NCBI GenBank assembly: GCA_946811695.1
Contig: OX328123.1
Coordinates: forward strand, 14,415,162-14,479,161
Source: Gonocerus acuteangulatus
Lineage: Eukaryota > Arthropoda > Insecta > Hemiptera > Coreidae
Direction: 5' to 3'
DNA length: 64,000 nt
Below are positions 1-9,959 of this stretch, one piece after another. How positions within the stretch are numbered: the first letter of the stretch is position 1; every line of letters starts with the position of its first letter. The translations under genes and the position numbers were made by a program. The notes beneath the pieces are model-generated. The model saw only the letters and a list, made by a program, of their open reading frames with translations, was not told the origin of the DNA and ran no database searches.

Positions 1-804
1 ATAGGGGCCCTGAGTATATCTATCTATCTATCTAAGGCATACATGCTATGCGTTTCCGCTCGGTACGCTCGCTCAAGAAGATAACAAAACCCCAGTCAAT
101 CCAACCCGCTAAAATTAATAGAATTCTAATAGAATATAATATTAAGCACTAAAGTTTACTGTTAGGAAGGTTATAAAACTAGGCGTCAATAGCGTATTTG
201 TAAACACGCGCATGCGCAAATATGTAACATTGGGAAGCAGAGAACTCTCATTTATTTATTTATTTAAAGTTTAACGTCCATTTATTACAACTACGAATTT
301 TAGGACGGGTTATCTATAGGTTACCACCCTTTTCTAACCAGGATAGGGCTGATGCCTTTTCTTTTTTCGAAAGAAAAGCCACCACCCCTAGTGGGAATCG
401 AACCCACGACCTTTGGCACGGAGTGTTAAGTGCTCACGCCTTAACCCTCGCGGCTAACGGGTCTCCTAGAACTCTCAATTGAAATGTTCAGAAACCATTA
501 ATTCAAAAATATTGTTAATTTTAAGGGCATCCTCACCCGTCGTCACGTGTCGCTTAAGGGCATACGTGCTATGCGTTTCCGCTCGCTACGCTCGCTCAAG
601 AAGATAACAAAACCCAAGTCAATCCAACTCGCTAAAATTAATAGAATTCTATTAATTATTCTATTAACTTTAGTGCTTAATAACTTCTTTCCTACTTAAA
701 TGCGAAGAGTTTTTTTAACGTATTCGTGTTTAGTGCATCAAAATACGTTATTGTACAAAATTTGAAAGAAATCGGTTTTGAGGGTGTGAAACTTCATTTT
801 TACC
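1..804. mobile_element. Non-autonomous inverted-repeat DNA element, interrupted by a SINE, left end incomplete
   Basis: Bases 20-130 and 555-650 are near-identical direct copies of a module that reads GCTCGCTACGCTCGCTCAAG followed by AAGATAACAAAACCC. The right end (660-804) matches the right arm of the 551-bp element at 42485-43035, including the run through the sequence 'TTTAGTGCTTAATAACTTC' and the terminal TTTTTACC. The left end is not seen, so the copy either begins outside the window or is truncated. A SINE (251-467) sits inside it. No coding capacity is seen, so it is likely mobilised in trans. Confidence 0.5.
251..467 (-). mobile_element. tRNA-derived SINE (family 1) with 10-bp target duplication
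   Basis: Read on the minus strand, the element starts with a tRNA-like head that has an A-box-like stretch and a clear B box (GGTTCGATTCC), then a unique body and an AAATAAATAAAT tail. AGAACTCTCA is repeated exactly on both sides (241-250 and 468-477), which marks the target-site duplication. The polymerase III promoter boxes are internal, as in other tRNA SINEs. A second copy of the 3' body lies at about 1650-1787 on the plus strand. Confidence 0.8.
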
Positions 805-1640
805 CGAAAAACTATAAATAAACATGTAGAACGCCACCAGTATATAATTAAATATAAAAAAAAAATAACATAAATATTTACATAATTTGCCTTGAGCGGA
901 AGTGAAAATAGAAATATTAAATAGTCCAAAAATTGAGTAGATTACTTGTAGTTTTATGAGCTGGTTATGGGTTCCTGGAGGCTGCTGTGTTTGCTGAGGT
1001 ATCCAGAGTTTGGCCGTTTAAATTGTGTCTGTTTTTATAGATGCACTCACAAGAGAAGAAGAAACAAGAATTTTGGTACCAGATCTCTCAAGACGGTAAG
1101 AGCTTTTTTTTTTTTATTGAGTAAACATCGAACGAATAGAGCTTATTAATGTGTGGAAATTTTTCAGCATATATTACAGCGTTGTCACTAAAGTAATCAG
1201 AAATTCATTAGAAAGGCAGACAATGCGACTGAGGCAGGGGTTTTGTGTATACTATACCCGCATTGCTCATCAGCTGTGCTTGTTCTAAAACCGCCTTCAC
1301 CTTTACAGCCCACACTCCTTTCATCCATCCTTCCACAGAGGCCTAATAACCTCGGTAGTCAGTTCTCCATGAAAAAAAAAAGAAAAAAAAAAAGAAAAAA
1401 AAAAAAAAAGAAAAAAAAAAGAAGAAAATTCTAATCTGATTGAAACTACAGAGTAATTGTTTTTCTGTTAATACTTCTTCTAACCAATATAGACAAGTAT
1501 TTTTTATGACTTATATCACCGAAGAGAATCATGGCAAAATCCAGAAGTGGTCTAAATTATAGACCTGTAATAAACCATAATACTCCAGAGAAGAATTTAG
1601 TTCGAAATCATCCGGATGCACACTCGGGAGGCCTGCCAAT
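805..1640. other. No gene seen; AT-rich with an A-rich tract
   Basis: Nothing coding is recognisable. An A-rich purine tract (about 1371-1428) follows a moderately GC-rich stretch (1210-1370), which would fit the 3' end of a retroposon, but no family was identified. Lysine-rich translation across the A tract is a composition artefact. Confidence 0.5.
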
Positions 1641-1649
1641 TACGGTACC

Positions 1650-1787
1650 TTGCTTCAAATTCCAGCCTAGAAAAGGCATCAGCCCTATCCTGGCTAGAAA
1701 AGGGTGGTAACCTATTGATAACCCGTCCTAAAATTCGTAGTTAAATGATGGACGTTAAAATTTAAATAAATAAATTACAGCCTTCAG
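1650..1787 (+). mobile_element. SINE family 1, 3' body fragment
   Basis: This stretch repeats the 3' body of the SINE at 251-467 in the opposite orientation: AAGGCATCAGCCCTATCCTG, then GGTAACCTATTGATAACCCG, then GGACGTTAAAATTTAAATAA. The tRNA-like head is not recognisable, so it is a truncated or diverged copy. Confidence 0.65.
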
Positions 1788-1901
1788 AAAAGTAATTCAC
1801 TGACTGCATATACCCAGGGGTAATGGTTTATTAAAAATATGTATTTGTAAATAAAAGTTATGAAGATGTGTTCCAAATTTTATACGCGTTATAGTCCATT
1901 T

Positions 1902-1903
1902 CC

Positions 1904-1942
<39 letters not shown>

Positions 1943-1953
1943 CATATATATAC

Positions 1954-2007
<54 letters not shown>
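1902..2007. repeat. (TA)n microsatellite with CA interruptions
   Basis: About 105 bp of TA repeats with a few CATATA variants. Many tracts of this kind occur in the window, and several abut mobile elements directly. Confidence 0.95.
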
Positions 2008-2009
<2 letters not shown>

Positions 2010-2010
<1 letters not shown>

Positions 2011-2324
2011 AGGGGGAGGTTAGCTCAGTGGTAGAGCACTCGACTAATGATCTGGAGGATCCAGGTTCAAAACCCAAGCGTGTACTAAAGATTTTATCTT
2101 CTAGTGTCGTGGTTCGAGGGTTGGATTTGGGGTCTCTGACCGTCCCTTGACTAGCCAAGCCTTTAATTAGTCAATTAATAAATTAATGGTAACCTGAAAA
2201 GTGAAAAATGAGGCTGCCGGAACATAGTACTGACCACACTATCTCCCTAGCGTGCCGTACGGTAAATAATCAGATACCTCTGCAGTATCTGCCCCTCTGG
2301 CCCTCGTGGCCTGTTATGGGACTG

Positions 2325-2333
<9 letters not shown>
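2010..2333 (+). mobile_element. tRNA-derived SINE (family 2)
   Basis: The head reads like a tRNA, with D-arm sequence TTAGCTCAGTGGTAGAGCA and B box GGTTCAAAACC, followed by a 240-bp body ending in TATGGGACTGATTTTA. The element is embedded in (TA)n on both sides, so the target duplication cannot be separated from the microsatellite. The body matches the minus-strand copy at 43924-44241. The anticodon arm is degenerate and a non-tRNA body follows, so it is not called as a functional tRNA gene. Confidence 0.75.

Positions 2334-2384
<51 letters not shown>
2328..2384. repeat. (TA)n microsatellite
   Basis: Uninterrupted TA run between the SINE end and the left end of the 2385-4361 transposon. Confidence 0.95.
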
Positions 2385-2387
<3 letters not shown>

Positions 2388-4361
2388 GGTGATTCAGGTT
2401 TAAGTAGCCAAACTCTAGGAGGTGATTGTAGACATAATTTCCATCAAAAAAGTACATTTGAAGTATGGTCCGATTCCGAAAGGAAAAGGAGCTATGTCCA
2501 ATTTTATGTTTTTTTTGACGAAGTCATGTTTTTTTAAGGAATAAGAAAGGATTGCTCAAAAAATATTCAAGATAATTAAATTCGAATTATGCCATCATAA
2601 AATAGAAAAAGAATCCTTTAAAAAAACAATAATTTAATTCACTAGAACCATTATTAAAAGATACTTTCTGGACGTCCAACAACGCACTTCTGTTTTTATC
2701 AATAAATCAGAGTTTTTTCGCGATTTTTTTTTCTCAGCCCCATAACCGACTAAGGATTCAATACTTACACGAAAACTTCTACATTTAGTAAGCATTAAAT
2801 CCATGCAAATGAAGTGGAGGTTTATTGAGAGATAAATTGAACGATTGACTCCCTTTTGTCAAAAAAATGTGGAATGTAGTTTTGTTACTTTCAAATAGAG
2901 TATGTTAAGAAATTAAAAATTATTCATTTTTTATTGGCCAAACTGTGGGAATACATTGTCTAGTGCGGAAGCAATAAAAAGTAACTGTAAGAAATTATTT
3001 GAAAAGTTTTTCATTCGGGAGAGATGTTACATTTTGTGTTTTACAAATTTTCATTGATTTATCTTTTACACTATGTAGTTTGCACTAAAATATTTGAAAT
3101 TTGCCGAAATTGCAATTGTACCTTTATCAATTTGGGCAGTGGATCCATCCACTGTCTAACAAGGCTGGTGCTGTTTGCAGGACAGCAATCCATCAGGAAC
3201 CATGAATCTATATCCAAGCGGAACGTCTTCCAATGCAATAGGTCGATCGTGTTGAAGGAGGTTTAAAAATATGTTGAATGAAACCTGTCGGGAATCAGGA
3301 TTGGCTGAAGAAGATATTCGTCCAAAATCCCTCACCAAATGTTCACTTTGAGCTGATACTGATTGTGTGATCTTCACACGGCATAAGGATTAACATGAGA
3401 CCAAGTATGCGAATTGGGACTGTTAAATATTCCATTCCGTATGAATGTGGTTTTGTCTGTCCTCAAAATTTTGCGGCCGAACTGAGGATTAACATTTCCT
3501 TCCCGCAATGTTTTGCACCATTTTTAGTTTTATTTCAAATTTTATTTGAAAACATTTCAAAATATGTGTAAGTTTTGTATTACAAGTGTTTAACTACCCT
3601 GAAATATTTTTGAACTCTCCCCTCAAACGTTATAGTAAAAACTGGGTGCCAAATACATCATGTAAAAGGTAAATCAATGAAAAATATTTTTTGAAAAAAA
3701 AAAAAAAAACACGAAATGTGACGTATCTTTCAAATGAAAATCTTTTCTAATCATTTCTTTCAGTTACTTTTATTGATTCTGGACTGGGCAATGGATACCC
3801 ACAGTTTGGCCAGTAAAAAATGAATAATTTTTAATTTCTTCTCACAAGGTATTTGAAAGTAACAAAACAACATTCGCAATTTTTTTGACAAAAGGGAGCC
3901 AATCGTTCAATTTATCTCTCAATAAACCTCCACTCTATTTGCATAGATTTAATGCTTACTAAACGTAGAAGTTTTTGAGTAAGTATTGAATCCGTAGTCG
4001 GTTATGGGGCTGAGGAAAATATTCGCGAAAAAAACTCTGATTCATTGATAAAAACAGAAGTGCGTTATTGGATGTCCAGAAAGTATCTTTTAATAATGGT
4101 TCTAGTGAATTAAATTACTGTTTTTAAAGGAAATGTTATCTATTTTATGATGGAATAATTCGAATTTAATTATCTTGAATAGTTTTTGAGCAATCCTTTC
4201 TTATTCATTAAAAAACATGACCACGTTAAAAAAAAAACAGAAAATTGGACCTAGCTACTTTTCCTTCCGGAATCGGGCCTTACTTCAAATGAACTTTTTT
4301 GTTGGAAATTATTTCTACAATTACCTCCTAGAGTTTGGCTACTTAGACCTGAATCACCCTG
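2385..4361. mobile_element. DNA transposon with ~700-bp terminal inverted repeats (Tc1/mariner-like)
   Basis: The left end begins CAGGGTGATTCAGGT and the right end is its complement, ACCTGAATCACCCTG, with a TA dinucleotide on each side (2383-2384, 4362-4363). The inverted arms run roughly 2385-3080 and 3660-4361 and remain alignable over nearly their full length. The central 580 bp hold a decayed transposase on the minus strand. Such long inverted repeats are unusual for Tc1/mariner elements. It is inserted in a TA microsatellite, as expected for a TA-targeting element. Confidence 0.75.
3130..3480 (-). pseudogene. Decayed DDE transposase (mariner/IS630-like)
   Basis: Minus-strand translation across 3377-3156 gives a degenerate version of the block that in this transposase class precedes the second catalytic Asp. 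LEDVPL is readable, followed by residues where a WFMHDGA-type motif is expected. Further upstream on the minus strand (3480-3380), FIRNGIFN and HVNPYA segments match the part before that block, in other frames. Stops and frame changes break it. It lies in the centre of the long inverted-repeat element and is inferred to be the remnant of its own transposase. Family assignment is from remembered motif order, not a search. Confidence 0.5.
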
Positions 4362-4380
4362 TATATATATATATATATAC
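4362..4380. repeat. Short (TA)n tract
   Basis: TA run immediately right of the long inverted-repeat transposon, the other half of its TA-rich target. Confidence 0.9.
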
Positions 4381-4512
4381 TAGGGGGAACGGCTTTTTTC
4401 TCCAGGTGGTACTCCTCTGATACTTCTTCCTGCTATATTACGTTGGAATCCTCTTCATCTTTGTTTCTTCCTCGGTTGTTGCCGAGGGTATGACGTTTTT
4501 CTCTGGGCACCC

Positions 4513-5217
4513 CACAGTGGTCAAAAACCGCCCAAAAGCGCTCAAAACTCAATAACATTTGATATTGTTGATTTAGAAAACCCCAAATTACAACATTTCA
4601 ACTAGGACACGATTTTTCACTCGTATCACTTGAGACATTTTTTGCAGTCAACACTGACTTGAGTACTGCAAAAAAAAAATCCATCTTCGATTTGTTTCCA
4701 TTGTTTACATAGAGATAACGCGCGTCTGTCTTGCCGAGTTCGTTCACCTCTAGCACCGAAGTAGGCAGGTTTATGCAGCTAATTTCAGTCTGGGGTCTTT
4801 CTATACATGCCCACGGAATATTTAAGCCCCAAATGAGACGCAAAAGCTATATGACAAAACGAAATTTGATACGTGTATTTTTTTTACTTTTTCAGTATCC
4901 CCGTCCATGATGGCGATTCGAAAAATACAAAAATATTTTTTTTGCCCTTTGAACATCCCATTAAATTAAAAAAAAACATGCGTCAACCTTATTGGTCTGA
5001 AAAAGTAGAGTTAAAGGAACGATTTTGGTACATGAGGATTTGGGAAATTTTCTTCGTTTCTAGTACTTCAATGATTAACCACCGTCCAGCAATCAACGGT
5101 GGGGGCAAAAACTCAAGAAATGGAACTTCCACGAGGTATTTAACATATATTTAAGGCGAATGGGTTCGGAGAAAATACTTCAAAAAATCAAGTTTTGAGC
5201 GCTTTTTGACCATTGTG
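4513..5217. mobile_element. Non-autonomous DNA element, Transib-like ends
   Basis: The left end CACAGTGGTCAAAAA mirrors the right end TTTTTGACCATTGTG, giving inverted CACARTGGTCAAAAA termini. The five bases outside are CACCC on the left and CGCCC on the right, a 4/5 match to a GC-rich 5-bp duplication. CACWRTG-type termini and GC-rich 5-bp duplications are characteristic of Transib elements. No transposase is seen inside. The assignment rests on termini only. Confidence 0.4.
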
Positions 5218-5289
5218 CGCCCTATCTACTCCCTAGCATCAGATCCGGCGGAGCTTATCATTCAGAGGTAAGCATGGAGTAACGAACAA

Positions 5290-5965
5290 CATACCTTGAC
5301 AAGAAGAGACCAAGTAGTACTGACCAGACTTCGCATTGGACACTCGTTGCTCACACATAATTACCTCATGGAGAAAAAAGACAAACCAATATGCAGAGTT
5401 TGTAACATAACATTGACCATTAAACATATACTCACTGAATGTAAAAGACGTGACAAACTGAACATCCCACACGACATACAAGAACTTATTACAGAGGGTA
5501 GTCCATACATACACTCTAAACTCCAATATTTAAAACACATAAACTTGTATCACAGAATCTGAAGAAACAAAAGAATTTTTCTTTTTTTTTTTTTTTTCTA
5601 TAGTGTAATTATTATTATTATTTTTATTTTCTATTATGTAATTATTACTCAATTTTACTTGGTCATTAATGGAAAACCACAACATGTAGACCCCATCATG
5701 ACCTAATAAAAAATTGTTGTTAGTTTTAGTTATAAGTTATGTAAATATATTAACTACATTTCAAAAAGCAAGGCTCTAAATAATGTTTAGCACACAATTC
5801 TTAACACAAACCTCCTAACTTTTGTCGTAAGCTCTTTTCAAACTTTTGTTGTATTTAGTACTATAAGTTACTGATAATTGTGAACATATAAATTTGTATT
5901 TTTTACTGTATCTTAAAAAAAAAAAGAGCAAGTCGCCGTCGTTGCGAAGCTCGTAAAATAAATAA
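5290..5965 (+). mobile_element. Jockey-like LINE, 3' end (RNase H/zinc-finger tail and 3' UTR)
   Basis: Residues encoded at 5296-5562 read RRDQVVLTRLRIGHSLLTHN, then a CxxC-H-C block (CRVCNITLTIKHILTEC), the conserved C-terminal zinc-binding tail of Jockey-type LINE pol proteins. The stop is followed by an AT-rich 3' UTR ending near 5965 in AATAAATAAATAAA. Homologous tails occur at 19240-19600 (plus) and 22364-22804 (minus). The upstream part of ORF2 is missing (5' truncation). Confidence 0.75.
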
Positions 5966-6197
5966 ATAAAATAATCATTCAGAGGTTAAATTTATGCCAG
6001 CGTAAATTATATTACTGATTTCAGCAGGGTCATGGTAATTTTCTCTGCATCGTTTCAATTTTAGAATATACACCATCAAAAATAGTAGAGAATCATTATA
6101 CATGATTTCAACTGTACTTACCGAACAGTTAACATATTTCAGTATTAGCTTCGACCTTATTCTGGGGGTTCAAGGCCCAACTACTCCGAGCATAAAC

Positions 6198-6469
6198 CAT
6201 GGGCGTATATAGAAAATAATTTCGGAGGGGTTGGGAAAATTTCGGAAGGGGGGGCTGATACCATTTCCGGTGTATGGAATACTAACTATTTAGATCTTGG
6301 AAGAGTTTTAGCCAACTTAAATGCCATTACACCCAAAATAGAATATGTTTTATAAACTAAATGAGCTTATTTAATTTATTTTTAAGGGTTTTATGAAATT
6401 TTTACCGATGAAATCAAAATTTCGGGGAGGCTGCAGCCCCCTCAGCCCCCCCCCTTATATACGCCCATG
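6198..6469. mobile_element. hAT-type MITE with CATGGGCGTATATA termini
   Basis: The termini CATGGGCGTATATA and TATATACGCCCATG are inverted copies. The flanking 8-mers GCATAAAC (6190-6197) and ACATAAAC (6470-6477) match at 7 of 8 positions, the length expected of a hAT target duplication. C/G homopolymers lie near both ends. A second copy lies at 9694-9958 in the opposite orientation and a decayed third at about 26470-26690. Confidence 0.65.
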
Positions 6470-6477
6470 ACATAAAC

Positions 6478-7640
6478 TCCATCAGACTTGAACAATCATA
6501 CCCTTGTCAGGCTGTATACTATCAAGAAGCTTTGACAACTAACAGCTGATGATTGTTTCTAAGGTAATTAATCAAAATAATCATTAACTAACCAATTGAT
6601 CAAACCTATGTGTTATTTGATCAAACCTATCAATCTCTGGAGCTTTGATTAGAATATCCTATCTATCTCGTGTGTTTATCTTATCAGATTTATCCATAAT
6701 AATCGTCTAATCATCATAAGAATACATAGCAAAGTAACTATAGAAGTCTACTATTCAAAAACCTCTTTCAATATCCATTTACTAGAAAAGGGCCACCGTT
6801 AAACTTTTAACGAGGGACCGAAGCAGTCATTTTTTTTTATCGAAAAGTTAAAAAAAAAACTATTATTTAAGAGTTTTGAGAGCAAACGATTTTTAAAACC
6901 TCTTAAAATTAAGTACATGAAAATAAAAGTTAATGTAATACTTTTTTGTCGATTGGGACTTGATAATTAAAATAACTGGTACAACTTATCCTTCAAAACC
7001 TTATTAAATTATTAGTTCTAACATCATTATTTTTAACTAGAAGTCTAACACATATTCAAGAAAGAAGAATAAGAAACAAAAGAGTAAAAAGACAGCATAA
7101 GTTATTCCAGAAGACTACAATGAAAAAAAAACGAGAGAATGCAAACTGACACTATTTATAAAAAAAAAAAAAAAAAAAAAAATACTGTTTCGTTTCAATA
7201 TTACACCACAGGATTAACGGTTTTGAATGAATATAATTTATTTAATTTTTCTTTGCTCTCTGCACCTTGTAAAGGCAAAATAATTATTTTGGTAGCTAAG
7301 CGCTATTGTCACAATAAATTGGATTTACCAATTTGTAAGGCCGAATGACCTCTCTTTAAATAAATTAAGTAACTACATTCTTTAGAGATTAAACGTTCTT
7401 GTAAAAATATGTCTCGAGTTCATTTCTGACGAGTATTACTGATATTATGAAAACACCAATTCACGAATACTTGTATAATTTAATGAAAACAAGGAAGTAT
7501 CGAAGATGTGATAATTCCTGTGGTTCATCATGTAAGTCCTGCTATAGCCCGTTCAGTTAGATATGGTAAAGTTCAAATCCCGCATGCGCGAAATTGTAAG
7601 GAAAATGCGTGACGCTACGTGAAACTCAATAAAAACTGAT
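6478..7640. other. No gene seen; AT-rich unassigned sequence
   Basis: No coding signal. Bases 6830-6950 (a GAAAAGTT... to AAGTACATGAAAATAAAAGT stretch) resemble 18300-18450, so part of it belongs to a dispersed repeat. A poly-A tract lies at 7160-7182. Confidence 0.5.
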
Positions 7641-7733
7641 TAAGGAGGAAGCGTTGATCGTCGGGGTTTCGGTCAATGTTCTTATTTAATAAAACACATT
7701 TTATGGTTAAAATGTATATTTATAACTGCCAAC

Positions 7734-7763
7734 GTTTCGGCTTGCTCTACAAGCCATCTTCAG
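7734..7763 (-). ncRNA. Hammerhead-ribozyme-like core, left arm
   Basis: On the minus strand the core reads CTGAAGA, a stem with GGCT paired to AGCC, then GAAAC followed by GTT. This fits the hammerhead consensus CUGANGA, stem II, GAAA, stem III, UH. Stem III would be only AC/GU, so cleavage in cis looks unlikely. Activity is not demonstrated. Confidence 0.35.
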
Positions 7764-7826
7764 GACTGTAAAAACATATATGATATAACAATGACAAAAA
7801 AGGATATCATATATGATTTTACATCC

Positions 7827-7856
7827 CTGAAGATGGCTAGTAGAGCAAGCCGAAAC
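7827..7856 (+). ncRNA. Hammerhead-ribozyme-like core, right arm
   Basis: Mirror copy of the motif at 7734-7763 with the same CTGAAGA and GAAAC boxes and a GGCT/AGCC stem. The loop differs at one position. Confidence 0.35.
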
Positions 7857-8309
7857 GTTGGCAGTGATAGATATACATTTTAACCATAAAATGTGTTTTA
7901 TTAAATAAGAACATTGACCGAAACCCCGACGATCAACGCTTCCTACTTCTGAACGGTCGACCATATCTTCTCAATCAAAAACTGATTAAGTTTCGTTTAA
8001 TACTAGAGAAGGCATTGAGAGGTCAGACGAGGGATTTAGAGTTTAATGCTTATCGATACTTAGCCAAGACTATGGCTGAAACATATTTAAATTATAACGT
8101 TGCCTGTTCAAATAGATGGTTTAGTTGGAGGGAAAAGGTTGTGACCAATATTTCCGGTGCACATAATAAGAAGTGTTTTTGTTTCAATCTTTTCACCAGG
8201 AAGAACGTTTTTGGCCTTTGCTTTGGCTAAGTATTGATGCATATTAAACAATATCTCCTTTTCCTGACCTCTGAAAGCCTTCCCTAATCTTAAACGAAAC
8301 ATGATCAGT

Positions 8310-8870
8310 TTGTGGAAGAGCCAAAAAGAGAGTAAGAAAGAAAGAGAGAGAAGGAGAACGAGAGTGAGGAAGAAATAGAGTGAGATAGCGAGTGAGGAAG
8401 AGCGAAATAGAGGCACAGGCTGAGGAAGAGCGAAAGAGAGTGAGAGTGAGAGAGAGCTGAATAGCCTGAGACTGAGGAAGAGCGAATGAGAGTGAGAGTG
8501 AGCTGAATAGACTGATACTAAGGAAGAGCGAAAGAGAGTGAGAGTGAGAGAGAGCTGAATAGACTGGGCCAGGGAAGCGCGGAAGAGAGTGAGAGAGAGC
8601 TGAATAGACTGAGACTGAGGAAGAGCGGAAGAGAGTGAGAGAGACCTGAATAGACTGAGACTGAGGAAGAGCGGAAGAGAGTGAGAGAGAACTGAATAGA
8701 CTGAGACTGAGGAAGAGCGGAAGAGAGTGAGGGTATGGAAAAGTGGAAGAGAATGATAGTTACGGAGAATTGAATAGACTGAGAATGAGGAAGTGAGTGA
8801 GACCGAGGATGAGTGGAAGAGAGTGAGAATGAGAGAAATCGAAAGTGAGAGTGAAAGTGATAGTTAGTTA
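8310..8870. repeat. GA-rich minisatellite, period about 46 bp
   Basis: The unit CTGAATAGACTGAGACTGAG plus AAGAGCGGAAGAGAGTGAGAG recurs with starts near 8457, 8503, 8555, 8600, 8646 and 8692 (spacings 46, 52, 45, 46, 46). Flanks degrade into GAGTGAGA-type sequence. The plus strand is almost all purine, so the tract could adopt triplex structures. Confidence 0.85.
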
Positions 8871-9125
8871 AAGTGACGAATCGAGTAGTAATGGAGAACA
8901 GTGAGTGTCCATAGAGTGAATAAGAGACTTGTATTGCAGGAGTTGCTGAAAGTTCACTCTGTTGTCCGCACTGTCGGGATAGGGTTTCAACCCCAGGCCT
9001 TAGAATTTGACACGCTCAATGGATTCAGCCATAGTTCAAACTTTACGATATACAGCGTATCTCAATTCATAATAACTAATTAAATATAATACGTTCATAA
9101 TAAATGTATTCATGTATTATACGGA
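8871..9125. other. No gene seen
   Basis: Short unassigned AT-rich stretch between the minisatellite and the repeat that starts near 9129; short open frames have no recognisable homology. Confidence 0.5.
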
Positions 9126-9128
9126 CTA

Positions 9129-9690
9129 TACAGGGTGTCCTGCATTGAGATGTCATAACTTTAAGGTTTTATTCTGCCCCCTAATGTACGTAGAGGACCT
9201 ACACAAACTTTTGATTCTTTTATAAACTACTGGCTTTTTTAAAGAAAAACTGTGTTTTGGGGATTTGTGATCAATGTATCGTAAATAACGACCGTATTTT
9301 TAGAATCTACATTAAATTTCCAAGCGGAGTGGGTTCATTGCGTATATTTTAAATTTCGTTTTGTCAATTGCTAACGTATCAAACAAGATACAGTGTCCGT
9401 GGTAGCACTGCACATCACGGCGTTGTTTGCAGTGCAACTCTAATTTTCTCTGCTTTTGCACATTTGCTTTCAACGTTGAATTATCTTTTTGAAATCACCA
9501 TTAAATTTTCTATAAAGCTCGTACATATCCAATGTTCACAGGTATCTCATTCAAACCGCAGTAACAATTCAAAAAGTATAAGTTATTTTGTTTATTTTAG
9601 TTTTAATTATTCTGCCACTACCCTTATAGGTCTTTTGGAGATCATATGTGAAAACAAGTCAAGCTAACATCATATTTTGGTTTCTCACAA
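9129..9690. mobile_element. DNA-element fragment with TACAGGGTGTCC end
   Basis: The block starting ACAGGGTGTCCTGCATTGAG and continuing GATGTCATAACTTTAAGG through GAAAAACTGTGTTTT recurs in diverged form at 43045-43250. The TA-flanked CAGGGTGTC end resembles Tc1/mariner-type termini. No matching opposite end was found, so the extent is uncertain. Confidence 0.4.
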
Positions 9691-9693
9691 AAC

Positions 9694-9958
9694 CAAGGGC
9701 GTATATAAGGCGGGGCTGCAGCCCCCCCCCCCAAAGGTGGATTTGATCGGTAAAAATTTCATAAAACCCTTAAAAATAAATTAAATAAGATCATTTAGTC
9801 CATAAAACATATTCTATTTTGGGTGTAATAGCGTTTTAGTTGGCTAAAACTCTTCCAAGATCTAAATTGTTAGTATTCCATACACCGGAAATGGTCTCAG
9901 ACCCCCCCCCCGAAATCTTCCCAGCCCCCTCCGAAATTATTTTATATATACGCCCATG
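9694..9958. mobile_element. hAT-type MITE, second copy (inverted relative to 6198-6469)
   Basis: Reverse complement of the 6198-6469 element over its full length, including the C-run near each end, the CCGGAAATGGT block and the terminal CGCCCATG. Left terminus is slightly decayed (CCAAGGGCGTATATA). Confidence 0.65.
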
Positions 9959-9959
9959 A

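Larger units (their letters stand above)
7646..7944. mobile_element. Penelope-like pseudo-LTR pair in head-to-head inverted arrangement (long hairpin)
   Basis: Two 119-nt arms (7646-7764 and 7826-7944) are inverted copies around a 61-nt spacer that is itself partly palindromic. Each arm, read outward, runs CTGAAGA, a GGCT/AGCC hairpin, then GAAACGTTGG, an ATAAAATGTGTTTTATTAAA stretch and finally GACCGAAACCCCGACG. The same order of blocks is found at 26909-26990 and, in diverged form, at 16938-17628, 19692-20042, 32640-32716, 43432-43540 and 59352-59584. Classed as PLE because the 17-kb copy flanks a PLE endonuclease remnant. Confidence 0.6.

Noticed and set aside
1243..1434. Lysine-rich open frame
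   Set aside because: Follows from an A-rich purine tract; no start context or homology.
2010..2090. tRNA gene
   Set aside because: D-arm and B box are tRNA-like, but the anticodon arm is degenerate and the sequence continues into a SINE body with a second copy at 43924-44241. The same applies to the heads at 251-467, 49666-49853 and 54947-55079.
2208..2537. Open frames running through (TA)n tracts, giving Ile-Tyr repeats (also 16649, 21643, 21932, 24058, 28025, 28081, 28408)
   Set aside because: The repeat period forces an open frame; composition is purely that of the microsatellite, and the flanks are repeats.
7734..7763. A proven self-cleaving ribozyme
   Set aside because: The core boxes fit, but stem III has only two pairs and stem I complementarity is weak by eye, so only 'hammerhead-like' is claimed.
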